Position numbers and translations under genes: made by a program. Under the pieces are notes generated by a model. The model had not been told where the DNA came from and did not search any database. It saw only the letters and a program-made list of their open reading frames with translations. From the NCBI RefSeq assembly GCF_001612635.1, contig NZ_BDAV01000012.1, positions 62,001 through 126,000 on the forward strand: DNA of 64,000 bases, written 5' to 3'. Position 1 is the first letter of the stretch. Each line of letters starts with the position of its first letter. Below, one piece after another: positions 1-8,673 of the stretch. This stretch comes from Nocardia africana NBRC 100379 (lineage in GTDB: Bacteria > Actinomycetota > Actinomycetes > Mycobacteriales > Mycobacteriaceae).

Positions 1-20
1 CCACGAAGAGAGGACATTTC

Positions 21-374
21 ATGTCGATCAGTCTGGCCGCCGTCACCTTCGACTGCCGTGACGCCACCGCCCTGGCGAACTTCTACGCACAGTTGCTGGA
101 GCGTCCCGTGGACGCGGACGCTACGGAGTATTTCGCCTCGATCGGCCGCGGTGACGGCAGCGGCCCGGCGCTGATGTTCATCCAGGTCCCCGACAAGACC
201 CCGGGCAAGAACGTGGTCCATCTCGACCTGAGCGCACCGGACTGGCGCGCCCAGATCGAGCGGGCGGTCTCGCTCGGCGCCGAACACATCGGCGACTTCG
301 ACGAATACGGCGTGCAGTGGGTAACCCTCGCCGACCCCGAGGGCAACCTGTTCGACATCGCCCACCAGCACTGA
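21..374 (+). CDS. VOC (glyoxalase-like) family protein
   Basis: A 117-residue single-domain protein of the vicinal oxygen chelate superfamily, closest in feel to the small glyoxalase-like proteins common in actinomycetes. The opening is a beta strand followed by the helix DATALANFYAQLL, the usual start of a VOC module. It ends with WVTLADPEGNLFDI, the typical last strands (D-P-E-G-N). Only one module is present, so a working metal site would need a dimer. The substrate cannot be told. The ATG is preceded by GAGAGGA, a good ribosome binding site. It is convergent with the SRPBCC gene that follows. Confidence 0.85.
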   Translation: MSISLAAVTFDCRDATALANFYAQLLERPVDADATEYFASIGRGDGSGPALMFIQVPDKTPGKNVVHLDLSAPDWRAQIERAVSLGAEHIGDFDEYGVQWVTLADPEGNLFDIAHQH

Positions 375-410
375 GCTGGGCCCATCCCGCCGGAGCGAAG
401 CGGAGGCAAA

Positions 411-845
411 TTAACCGAGCTCGCGCTTCAGGTTCTCCAGTACCTCGGCCTGGATCTTCTTCAGGCCGAGCGGGGCGAAGATGCCCTCGAAGAAGCCGGC
501 GACCCCGCCCGCACCCTTCCAGCTGGTGCGGACCGTCACCAGCGAACCCTCCCCCGAGGGGGTGACGGTCCAGGTGGTGACCATCGTGGAATTCGAATCC
601 CGTTCGGTCACCATCGAATCGGAGACCGAGACGACCGCGTGGACGTTGCGGGAGCGCTTCTGCGTCGCCTGCAGCGTCCATTCGGCGACGGTTCCGGCGC
701 CCTTTCCACCTTCGAGCACCTTGTAGTCGTGGTAGTGCGAAGACAGGATGCGGGGCCGCACATCCTGGTAGTCCGCGATCGCTTCCAGCGCACGCTGCGG
801 TTCCGCAGCGACGACGGTCGAGCTGGATGCACTGACCTGTCCCAC
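411..845 (-). CDS. SRPBCC family protein (polyketide cyclase/START-like fold)
   Basis: A 144-residue helix-grip protein. Visible features are an early strand-plus-helix with a conserved W/Y-rich core (EWTLQAT), a strand with WTVTPSGEGSLVTVRTSW, and a long amphipathic C-terminal helix ending LENLKRELG. This is the standard order of the SRPBCC/START-like fold, which binds hydrophobic ligands. No catalytic residues can be assigned. Mycobacteria carry many small proteins of this type with unknown ligands. It reads away from the membrane-protein gene at 983 and shares its upstream region. Confidence 0.8.
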   Translation of the reverse strand: MGQVSASSSTVVAAEPQRALEAIADYQDVRPRILSSHYHDYKVLEGGKGAGTVAEWTLQATQKRSRNVHAVVSVSDSMVTERDSNSTMVTTWTVTPSGEGSLVTVRTSWKGAGGVAGFFEGIFAPLGLKKIQAEVLENLKRELG

Positions 846-982
846 AATGAGCTCCTAGTCGATCCGGGTTCGTTCGGGTTTATTCGGGCCGTTCTGCGGG
901 GCTATGCTACGCCGCGTCCGGTGCAGTTCCGGACCGGCAGCCGCGGTTTCGCTCTGCCCAGAGCTACGCCCGGGGGGATGAG

Positions 983-1621
983 GTGTCGAACGTCGCTGTC
1001 GGCGCGCGCCGTGTCAACAACGTACTCAAGTGGGTCGGCGTCATGATCGTCGGCGTCGTCATGATCGTCGGCGCGGTCACGATGCTGAACAGTCACGGCA
1101 AGGTCGACTGCGGCGGTGAGACCATGCGGTCCGGGGACCAGTGCGTCCAGGTCGACAAACACGGCCACCGCACCACCCGCTCGATGGACGAGCAGGCGTC
1201 GGACAACACGCGGACCGGTTGGCTGCTGCTCGGTTTCGGCGTGTTGATGATCGTCGGCGGGGGTGTGTTCCTGGCCGGGGAACTGCGCCGCTCGGGCGGT
1301 TCCGGTCGGAAGAACGGTATGCAGGTGGTCGCGAATCCGGCCGCCTATCCACCCGCCGGCCCCGCCTATCCGGCGACGCATGCCACCCCGCCCGGCTATC
1401 CGTCCGGTTATCCCGCGCCCGGTTACGCGCCCGCCGGAACCGGCTACCCACCACCGGCGCCGGGCTATCCACCGAACTCGGGTCCGTCCGGTTACGCGGA
1501 ATATCCGTCTGCCGCACCGTATTTCGCGCCGGGTGGACCCGCACCGAGCTACCCGCCGACGCCGCCCGGTTATCCGCCGGCCGCCCCGGAAGGGGCTCAC
1601 CCCGGCCATCCGCCGCGCTGA
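983..1621 (+). CDS. two-TM membrane protein with Pro/Gly/Tyr-rich tail
   Basis: 212 residues. Membrane segments lie at about 16-36 and 79-100, with a short loop between them carrying Cys43 and Cys54 in the pattern D-C-G-G...M..G-D-x-C. I have seen this loop pattern in actinobacterial membrane proteins of unknown role, and the two cysteines could form a disulfide if the loop is outside. Residues 110-212 are a low-complexity P-G-Y-P repeat tail, probably disordered and cytoplasmic. The GTG start was chosen because a G-rich site lies about 8 bases upstream and membrane segment 1 then sits at the N-terminus. The function is unknown. Confidence 0.75.
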   Translation: MSNVAVGARRVNNVLKWVGVMIVGVVMIVGAVTMLNSHGKVDCGGETMRSGDQCVQVDKHGHRTTRSMDEQASDNTRTGWLLLGFGVLMIVGGGVFLAGELRRSGGSGRKNGMQVVANPAAYPPAGPAYPATHATPPGYPSGYPAPGYAPAGTGYPPPAPGYPPNSGPSGYAEYPSAAPYFAPGGPAPSYPPTPPGYPPAAPEGAHPGHPPR

Positions 1622-2066
1622 ACTCTTCCGTTGCACCGAGCTCGAGCCATCGCTCCGCCCCTGGACTGCTCCACATTCCACATTCACCGGCTGTCACCGG
1701 CGTGCCGGGAGCCCTCCGCAGAGCGGTGGCGACGGCGACGGGCGCGGTCCGCGATCATCGGCGCTCGAATACGGATCGGCCGTCGGCGCGGCGGACGGCC
1801 GATCGGGACCTTCTGCGGCAGCCGTTCACCCCGGAACCGGAACGCCCGTTCCGGGACCGGTGAAGAAATTCGACTGGTTCGTCACAAATCCGGAGGCAGC
1901 GTATAGCCGTACGATTCCGTCCGGAAATATGTCTGCGAGCTGGGCGGATGACCCACAAGTGCGGACCGGTCCAGTGATCGAACGCAATGCAACATATGCG
2001 TGAAGAATCGCGCCCACGGGTACCCTCGCGGTGGCCGGGGGAAACCGGGAGCGATAGCGTCAGGGG
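1622..2066. other. 445-bp intergenic stretch with hairpins
   Basis: I see no convincing gene here. The stretch holds an 11-bp perfect hairpin (arms GATCGGCCGTC at 1774-1784 and its complement at 1794-1804) that may end transcription of the membrane-protein gene. A smaller nested inverted repeat lies at about 1830-1855. The last 150 bases are less GC-rich and probably hold the promoter of the FAD oxidoreductase/methyltransferase operon, but no -10/-35 pair stands out. Confidence 0.5.
1774..1804. terminator. candidate stem-loop terminator
   Basis: A perfect 11-bp stem with a 9-base loop, without a T-run on either side. Rho-independent terminators lacking a T-run are common in high-GC actinomycetes. 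It lies about 150 bases after the stop of the membrane-protein gene, which is rather far for a terminator. Confidence 0.4.
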
Positions 2067-3521
2067 GTGGCAGTGAGTCTGGGGAAGGCCGGCCGCGCGC
2101 CGGCCGCACGCGAATCAGGTTTTGCCGCGCACCGAGAAGGTGTCGAGCGTCTGCTCGCCAGCTATCGTGCGATTCCTTCGGATGCCAACGTGCGGTTGGC
2201 GAAAAAGACGTCGAACTTGTTTCGCGCCCGGGCGAAGAACCCCGCACCCGGACTGGACGTTTCGGGTCTGAACCGGGTGATCGCGGTCGATCCCCAGGCG
2301 AAGACCGCGGATGTGGCCGGCATGACCACCTATGAGGATCTGGTCGCCGCCACCCTGCCGTACGGCCTGGCGCCCTTCGTGGTTCCGCAGTTGAAGACGA
2401 TCACGCTGGGTGGCGCGGTCACCGGCCTGGGAATCGAATCGACGTCCTTCCGCAACGGTCTGCCGCACGAATCCGTCCTCGAGATCGATGTGCTGACCGG
2501 TGCGGGCGAGATCATCACCGCCACCCCGGACGGCGAATACGCCGATCTTTTCCGCGGCTTCCCGAATTCCTATGGCACGCTGGGTTATTCGACTCGGCTG
2601 AAGATCGAACTGGAATCGGTGCAGCCGTATGTGGCGCTGCGCCATGTGCGTTTCCACGATCTGCGCGAACTCGAAGCCGTCATGGCACAGATCGTCACCG
2701 ACCGCAGCTACGACGGCGAGCGGGTCGACTATCTCGACGGCGCGGTATTCACCGCCGAGGAGAGCTATCTCGTCCTGGGCCGCCAGACCGACGAACCCGG
2801 CCCGGTCAGCGACTACACCGGGATGGATATCTACTACCAGTCCCTGCGGCACGACAGCGCCGAGCCCAAACGCGACCGGCTGACCATCCACGACTATCTG
2901 TGGCGCTGGGACACCGACTGGTTCTGGTGCTCACGGGCATTCGGCACCCAGAACCCGAAAATTCGCCGGTTCTGGCCGAAGCGATACCGCCGTTCGAGCT
3001 TCTACTGGAAGCTGATCGCGCTCGATCACAAATACAACATCGGCGACAAACTCGAGGCACGCAAGGGAAATCCGCCGCAGGAGCGCGTGGTGCAGGACAT
3101 CGAGGTGCCGATCGAGCGCACCGCCGATTTCCTGCACTGGTTCCTGCGCGAAATCCCGATCGAACCGCTGTGGCTGTGCCCGCTCCGGCTGCGCGACAGT
3201 GCGGAAGTACCGGGGACACCCGAGGATCCGTCGCGTCCGTGGCCGCTGTATCCGCTGGAACCGGATCGCACCTACGTCAACGTCGGTTTCTGGTCGGCGG
3301 TGCCGAAGCAGCCCGGGCAGATCGAGGGTGCGGCCAATCGCGCGATCGAGGAGGAGGTCGCGCGCCTGGACGGCCACAAGTCCCTCTATTCGGATTCCTA
3401 CTACGCAGAAGACGATTTCGCGCGCCTCTACGGAGGCGATCACTACGCGAATCTGAAAAAACGCTACGACCCCGATCATCGTTTGCTGGATTTGTATTCG
3501 AAGGCGGTGCAACGCAAGTGA
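2067..3521 (+). CDS. tmsA: FAD-binding oxidoreductase of the 10-methyl fatty acid pathway (TmsA/BfaA-like)
   Basis: 484 residues with an N-terminal PCMH-type FAD-binding domain. The glycine-rich stretch T-L-G-G-A-V-T-G-L-G at about 113-122 is followed by the usual E-x-D-V-L-T-G-x-G strand. The C-terminal half is rich in Trp and Tyr and lacks a Cys or His flavin anchor that I can point to. It overlaps the following methyltransferase gene by GTGA. The pair matches mycobacterial Rv3719/Rv3720 in type. In related pairs (BfaA/BfaB of mycobacteria, TmsA/TmsB of other actinobacteria) the flavoprotein reduces the 10-methylene acyl intermediate to the 10-methyl chain of tuberculostearic acid. The role is inferred from family and pairing. 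The GTG start follows AGGGG at once; a second GTG lies two codons on. Confidence 0.75.
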   Translation: MAVSLGKAGRAPAARESGFAAHREGVERLLASYRAIPSDANVRLAKKTSNLFRARAKNPAPGLDVSGLNRVIAVDPQAKTADVAGMTTYEDLVAATLPYGLAPFVVPQLKTITLGGAVTGLGIESTSFRNGLPHESVLEIDVLTGAGEIITATPDGEYADLFRGFPNSYGTLGYSTRLKIELESVQPYVALRHVRFHDLRELEAVMAQIVTDRSYDGERVDYLDGAVFTAEESYLVLGRQTDEPGPVSDYTGMDIYYQSLRHDSAEPKRDRLTIHDYLWRWDTDWFWCSRAFGTQNPKIRRFWPKRYRRSSFYWKLIALDHKYNIGDKLEARKGNPPQERVVQDIEVPIERTADFLHWFLREIPIEPLWLCPLRLRDSAEVPGTPEDPSRPWPLYPLEPDRTYVNVGFWSAVPKQPGQIEGAANRAIEEEVARLDGHKSLYSDSYYAEDDFARLYGGDHYANLKKRYDPDHRLLDLYSKAVQRK

Positions 3522-4837
3522 CGACATTCAAGGATTCCCAGCTGCCCCCGTTCTCGGAGCTGGGAACGAAACTCAGCATTGCCGAAATCTTCGAGACGCT
3601 CGTCGACGGCGGCGTCCCGATCCGGTTCTCCGCCTACGACGGCAGCAGCACCGGACCCGACGATTCGAAGTTCAGCCTCGAGATCACGACCCCGCGCGGC
3701 ATCAACTACATCGCCACCGCACCGGGCGATCTCGGCATGGCGCGGGCCTATATCTCCGGTGATATGGCGGTCGACGGCGTCCACCCGGGCGACCCGTACG
3801 ACATCCTGAGGGCGATGACCGATTTGAAGTTCCGGCGCCCCTCGGCGCTGGCACTGGTCACCATCGCGCGTTCGCTGGGCTGGGACGCCCTCAAGCCCAT
3901 CGCGCCGCCGCCGCAGGAGACGCTGCCGCGCTGGCGGCGCATCGCGCTCGAGGGGCTGCGGCATTCGAAGAATCGCGACGCCGAGGTGATCCACCATCAC
4001 TACGACGTGTCGAACCGGTTCTACGAACTGGTGCTCGGCCCGTCGATGACCTACACCTGCGCCTGCTACGCCGATGAGAACCAGACTCTCGAAGAGGCCC
4101 AGGAGAACAAGTACCGCCTGGTGTTCGAGAAGTTGCGGCTCAAAGAAGGCGATCGGCTGCTCGATATCGGCTGCGGCTGGGGTGGCATGGTCCGTTACGC
4201 GGCCCGGCGCGGAGTCAAGGTCATCGGCGCCACGCTGTCCAAGGAACAGGCCGAATGGGCGCAGGCCAAGATCGTCGAGGAGGGTCTGCAGGAGCTGGCC
4301 GAGGTCCGCCACAGCGACTACCGCGACGTCACCGAAACCGGTTTCGACGCGCTGTCGTCGATCGGCCTCACCGAGCACATCGGGGTGCAGAACTATCCGA
4401 GCTATTTCGGCTTCATCAAGAGCAAGCTGCGCGACGGCGGCCTGTTCCTGAACCACTGCATCACCCGTCCCGACAACACCCGCACGACGAAGGCCGGCGA
4501 CTTCATCGACCGCTACGTCTTCCCGGACGGCGAGCTGATCGGTTCCGGCCGCATCATCACCGATATCCAGAACATCGGGCTCGAGGTGCTGCACGAGGAG
4601 AATCTGCGCCCGCACTACGCGCTCACCCTGCACGAATGGTGCAAGAACCTGGTCGCGAACTGGGACGAGTGCGTCGCGGAGGTCGGTGAGGGCACCGCCA
4701 AGGTGTGGGGCCTCTACATGGCCGGCTCCCAGCTGGGCTTCGAGCGCAACGTGGTGCAGCTGCACCAGGTGCTCGGAATGAAGCTCGGGGACAAGCAGAG
4801 CTGGGACGTGCCGCTGCGACCGTGGTGGAACGCCTGA
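3518..4837 (+). CDS. tmsB: SAM-dependent fatty acid methyltransferase, CFA-synthase family (TmsB/BfaB-like)
   Basis: 439 residues of the cyclopropane-fatty-acyl-phospholipid synthase family. The SAM-binding motif LDIGCGWGG lies at about 214-222. Other family marks follow: the S-x-E-H-I-G stretch (SIGLTEHIG), C-I-T-R-P-D, a Y-V-F-P-D-G-E-L segment and a late E-W-C-K-N. The length is as expected for the mycobacterial form with an N-terminal extension. The GTG start overlaps the stop of the flavoprotein gene, so the two are translationally coupled. The expected reaction is methylation of the oleoyl double bond of phospholipids at C10. A plain cyclopropane synthase remains possible, but the coupled flavoprotein favours 10-methyl formation. 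Confidence 0.82.
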   Translation: MTTFKDSQLPPFSELGTKLSIAEIFETLVDGGVPIRFSAYDGSSTGPDDSKFSLEITTPRGINYIATAPGDLGMARAYISGDMAVDGVHPGDPYDILRAMTDLKFRRPSALALVTIARSLGWDALKPIAPPPQETLPRWRRIALEGLRHSKNRDAEVIHHHYDVSNRFYELVLGPSMTYTCACYADENQTLEEAQENKYRLVFEKLRLKEGDRLLDIGCGWGGMVRYAARRGVKVIGATLSKEQAEWAQAKIVEEGLQELAEVRHSDYRDVTETGFDALSSIGLTEHIGVQNYPSYFGFIKSKLRDGGLFLNHCITRPDNTRTTKAGDFIDRYVFPDGELIGSGRIITDIQNIGLEVLHEENLRPHYALTLHEWCKNLVANWDECVAEVGEGTAKVWGLYMAGSQLGFERNVVQLHQVLGMKLGDKQSWDVPLRPWWNA

Positions 4838-4866
4838 TCGTATCGGCACGAAAAGTGTTGCCCGCA

Positions 4867-4894
4867 GGCCGGATTCGCGTTGTCGAATCCGGCC
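4867..4894. terminator. bidirectional stem-loop terminator
   Basis: A perfect 11-bp stem, GGCCGGATTCG at 4867-4877 and its complement at 4884-4894, with a 6-base loop. It lies in the 64-base gap between the convergent methyltransferase and kinase genes, so it can serve both. There is no clear T-run. Confidence 0.65.
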
Positions 4895-4901
4895 CGCCGG
4901 C

Positions 4902-7900
4902 TCAGTGCAGGAGCGCGTTCAGGAACGGCCGGGGAATATCGAACGATCCGGTGCCCTCGCCGGCGAGCAGCATATCGTCGCGCAGCGAGTGCAGCAGATA
5001 GCTCAATTCCGGACCGGCGTCGAGAAGTGGCCGGGTCCAGCCCAATCGGGCGCAGCGGTCCAGCGCCGGCAGCAGTGAGGTGATCGCCTCGCCGTTCCAG
5101 CCGGCGACCGACAGGCATTCGACCAGCAGCAGCGCGGCATCCAATTCCGCACGGGGACGGTTCTGTTCGACCATCCGGCCGTAGAGTGCGCGCGCGCGTT
5201 TCACCGCCGCTTCGAGGCCCTCGGCCGCCGCATTCGCCCCGTCCAGACCGCGATAGTGCCGGGCCAGCAGCACGCGCACGGCCGCGACCTCCTCGGCCTC
5301 CGCGGTGAGGGCGGCCGTACCGGTGGAATGGCGCAGCACCGGGGCGGGCGGCTCCGGCCCGGCGGGTGGCTCGACGAGCCCCAGCCGCAGCCGTTCCGCC
5401 CGGATATGGGCGGCCATGCGCGGGAGTTTGCGCTCGGCGGCCATCCGCGCACCCTCGTCGAGCCGGGTTCGCGCGGTCTCGGTGTCGCCGAGCACGGCCT
5501 TGACCCGCGCGCCCACCACGAAGGTGGTGATCATGAAATCCACCGCACCGATCCGGGCCGGCAACCGATGGCTCTGCTCGAGCAGCCGATCCGCCTCCTC
5601 CAGATCGCCGCGCCGATAGGTCAGCTCCCCCAGCAGCGCCGCCGCCACTCGCACGGCCGGCGAGCGCGGACCCGAGCGCTCCCGGGCGATCTGCCAGGCC
5701 TTCTCGAAACACCGGGTAGCGGTGTCGATATCGAGCTGTTCATAGGCCACCGCGCCGGTGTTGAGCAGACCCAGCACCACACCGAGCGGATCCTTGGACC
5801 TGCTGTGATAGGGCGCGGCCCAGTCCTGGACCGCCAGCGCGCCGTCGAAATCGAAGTCGCACAACCGCACGAACGACACCAGGTTCGCGGCGGTGGAGAC
5901 CGTCCACGGCGGCAGCTCGTGGGGCTCCTCCAGGCACGGCAGCGCCTTCTCGAGCACACCGTCGGTGCGGTCGCGGGCCACCAGGTCGGCGGCCGACAAC
6001 ACCGCGGCCTCACACCGCTGCCGGATGGCATCGGCATCCGAGGGTGAGCTGCGGGCGAGCATATTCGACAGCCGTCCCAGCGCCGTACGGGCCGCTCCGG
6101 ACTGCTGCAGGTTGATATTCGCGCGCGCCAATGTCATCAGCAGCTTCGACCGCGAAGTCACCTGCTGCACAGGTAGTTTCGATACCGTCCCGAGCAGGGT
6201 CGCCAGGCGCGAGGTGTCGATCAGGTCCATGCCGCCGTTCTCGACCAGATCCACCGCCATCTTCAGATCGGTGGCGGCCAAGGCGTGATCCACCGACTTG
6301 CGCAGTTGCTGATGTTCGGCGTACCAGCGAGATGCCTTGCGATGCAACGACTTCAACTTGCCCGGATGCACTCGTTCGAGCCGGGCACGCAACTGCTCGG
6401 CGAACAGCGGCTGGATCCGAAACCAGCCCGGATCGTGTTCGACGCGGGTGACGAACAGTTCGCGCTGCTGCGCCTGTTCCAGCAGTTGCTCGGCATCGGG
6501 TTCACCGCTGAGCGCCGCGGCCAGCCCGCCGTTGAGCTTCTCCGCGATCGAGATCGACATCAGGAATTCGAGCATGCGCGGTTCGAGCCCCGCCAGCACG
6601 TTCTCGGCCAGATAGTCACGGATGGCGTGGTTGCCGCCGGACAGGTGGGCGATCAGCTGCGCCGGATCCACCGGCGCGCCCGTGGTGTCCCCACGCAACG
6701 ACAAGCTGACCAGCTGAATCGCCGCCGGCCATCCGTCGGTGGCGGCGTGGATCTGCTCGACCTGGTCGTCGGTGAGCGGAAACTTGTTGCGCTCCAGCAG
6801 GATCTGCCGCGTCTCGGCGAGAGTGAGCCGCAGTTCGTGGCTGCCGATCTCGACCAGCTCGTCGCACACCCGCATCCGGCTCAGCGGCAGACCGGCCTGC
6901 TCGCGGGTGGTGATCACGAAGCGCAGATGGTGACATCCGTTCTCCAGCAACGCATCCATCACCCGGTGCGCGCCCTCGTCGGTGATCCGATCCCAGTTCT
7001 CCACCACCACCACGACGACCTGCCCGCCGGCATGGATCTCGTCGATCAGGGTGGAGATCGCGTAGGGCACCGCCTCCGCGGTGCGCTCCTCGAGCACCTC
7101 TTCCAGCCCGGAACCGATATCCGGCGCCACCCGCCGGATGGCCTGGATCAGATGGGCCAGCAGCCATACCTCGTTGTCGTCGTCGTGGTCGATCCCGATC
7201 CACGCCACCGCGATGCCATCGGCGGTGAGTTCGGCGCGCCACTGGGCGGCGATCGTACTTTTCCCGAAGCCCGCCGGTCCGTGGATCACGGCCAGCCGGC
7301 GGCGGCCGCCCGTGCGCAGGATATCGAGCAGCCGCGGCCGGGGAATCGGCTCACGGGCCGGGGTCGGCGGGCGGAATTTCGTTGCGGCCGTGGGCGGTAG
7401 CGTCGGGGGCTGGGCGAGGGCGGGCGGGCCGGGAGTGCGCAGCGCGGGCAGGCCCAGTACCGCGCGGCTGCGGCGCGAGGTGATCGGGTGGGGCGGCGCC
7501 TCGGTGGCGGCGGTGCGGTCGTCGGTCGTTTCGCCGTCGAGCAGGGCCATCTCGTCGGCGGTTTCCCCGTGCGCGATCTGCACCGCGCGCATCTCCTGCC
7601 CGAACTCCAGCGCGGAGGCCGGGCGATCGGCCGGATCCTGGGCCATGGCCGCTTCGATCACGCCCGCCACATCGGCCGGAATGTCCTGTTCGCGAAGGTC
7701 GGGGACCGGCTGGGTGGTGATCCGCAGGAATTGGGCGACCACGCGCTCACCCGAGCGGCGTTCGAAGGCGGCGTGCCCGGTCAGCAGCGCGAACAGGGTT
7801 GCGCCCAAACCGTACACATCAGACCGCACGGTCGGTTCCTCACCTTTGAGCACCTCGGGAGCGGTGAAGGCCGGCGATCCCGTGATCATGCTGGTCGAGG

Positions 7901-8486
7901 TCTGGAAACCACCCGGGATGCGGGCGATACCGAAATCGGTCAGCTGCGGTTCGCCGTAGCGGCTCAGCAGCACGTTCGCCGGTTTCACATCGCGATGCAG
8001 GACGTGCACGCGATGCGCGCTCTCGATCGCACCCGCGAGCTTCACCCCGACCCGCAGCGAATCCGACCAGCTCAACGGGCCGCGATCGCGTATCAGCTGT
8101 TCCAGCGAACCGTGCGCGGCGAACGGCATGACGAGGAACGGCAGGCCGCTGGGCGTGACGTCGACCTGCAGAACGTCGACGATATTCGGATGCCCCGACA
8201 GCCGGCCCATGGCATGTTCCTCGCGCAGGAACCGCTCCCGGCTCTCCTCGTCGATCTCCGAGGACAGCACCTTCACCGCCACCACGCGATCCAGCGCCCG
8301 CTGCGCACAGCGATAGACCACCCCGAAACCGCCGCGCCCGATCTCCTGCGCATCGAACAGCCCCATCGCCTCGAGTTCGTCGGCGATGCGAATCGGTTGG
8401 TAGCGCTGGGTATTCGCCCCCGCGGCTGCCTCCGAGTCCGCCGCGGGATCGTCGTCGCTGCGGACCTTGCCCGTCTGTGGATTCAT
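4902..8486 (-). CDS. Ser/Thr protein kinase fused to a MalT/LuxR-type ATPase (PknK-like)
   Basis: 1194 residues. The kinase domain is complete: glycine loop GRGGFGVV at 50-57, Lys72 (VAVKV), HRD at 164-166, DFG at 184-186 and APE at 209-211. A Pro/Thr-rich linker follows, then a STAND-type NTPase with Walker A GPAGFGKST at about 403-411 and an acidic Walker B-like strand (VVVVVENWD). The last 500 residues are helical repeats of TPR type. This is the order of mycobacterial PknK, which links growth phase to transcription. No LuxR-type DNA-binding helix-turn-helix is visible at the C-terminus, so it probably signals through phosphorylation. The ATG has a GAGGTGG site. It is transcribed alone. 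Confidence 0.88.
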   Translation of the reverse strand: MNPQTGKVRSDDDPAADSEAAAGANTQRYQPIRIADELEAMGLFDAQEIGRGGFGVVYRCAQRALDRVVAVKVLSSEIDEESRERFLREEHAMGRLSGHPNIVDVLQVDVTPSGLPFLVMPFAAHGSLEQLIRDRGPLSWSDSLRVGVKLAGAIESAHRVHVLHRDVKPANVLLSRYGEPQLTDFGIARIPGGFQTSTSMITGSPAFTAPEVLKGEEPTVRSDVYGLGATLFALLTGHAAFERRSGERVVAQFLRITTQPVPDLREQDIPADVAGVIEAAMAQDPADRPASALEFGQEMRAVQIAHGETADEMALLDGETTDDRTAATEAPPHPITSRRSRAVLGLPALRTPGPPALAQPPTLPPTAATKFRPPTPAREPIPRPRLLDILRTGGRRRLAVIHGPAGFGKSTIAAQWRAELTADGIAVAWIGIDHDDDNEVWLLAHLIQAIRRVAPDIGSGLEEVLEERTAEAVPYAISTLIDEIHAGGQVVVVVVENWDRITDEGAHRVMDALLENGCHHLRFVITTREQAGLPLSRMRVCDELVEIGSHELRLTLAETRQILLERNKFPLTDDQVEQIHAATDGWPAAIQLVSLSLRGDTTGAPVDPAQLIAHLSGGNHAIRDYLAENVLAGLEPRMLEFLMSISIAEKLNGGLAAALSGEPDAEQLLEQAQQRELFVTRVEHDPGWFRIQPLFAEQLRARLERVHPGKLKSLHRKASRWYAEHQQLRKSVDHALAATDLKMAVDLVENGGMDLIDTSRLATLLGTVSKLPVQQVTSRSKLLMTLARANINLQQSGAARTALGRLSNMLARSSPSDADAIRQRCEAAVLSAADLVARDRTDGVLEKALPCLEEPHELPPWTVSTAANLVSFVRLCDFDFDGALAVQDWAAPYHSRSKDPLGVVLGLLNTGAVAYEQLDIDTATRCFEKAWQIARERSGPRSPAVRVAAALLGELTYRRGDLEEADRLLEQSHRLPARIGAVDFMITTFVVGARVKAVLGDTETARTRLDEGARMAAERKLPRMAAHIRAERLRLGLVEPPAGPEPPAPVLRHSTGTAALTAEAEEVAAVRVLLARHYRGLDGANAAAEGLEAAVKRARALYGRMVEQNRPRAELDAALLLVECLSVAGWNGEAITSLLPALDRCARLGWTRPLLDAGPELSYLLHSLRDDMLLAGEGTGSFDIPRPFLNALLH

Positions 8487-8609
8487 CTGGCCACCTCGAA
8501 CGTTCCGCCCTCATTCCAACGTAGCGCGGTCCGTGCGTATCCGGACACAGTTCCGCCCGCTTCGATTCGCGACCGTTTCCGTCGGCGGATAAGGGCGACG
8601 AGACAGCAA

Positions 8610-8645
8610 ACGGCCCGGATCACGCGGAAACGTGATCCGGGCCGT
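8610..8645 (-). terminator. terminator of the fadAB operon
   Basis: A perfect 15-bp stem, ACGGCCCGGATCACG at 8610-8624 with its complement at 8631-8645, and a 6-base loop. On the minus strand the stem runs into a short T stretch (TTTGC). It starts about 30 bases after the fadB stop codon. Confidence 0.8.
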
Positions 8646-8673
8646 CGCAGGGGATCTCGGCGTGGCGAGAACC

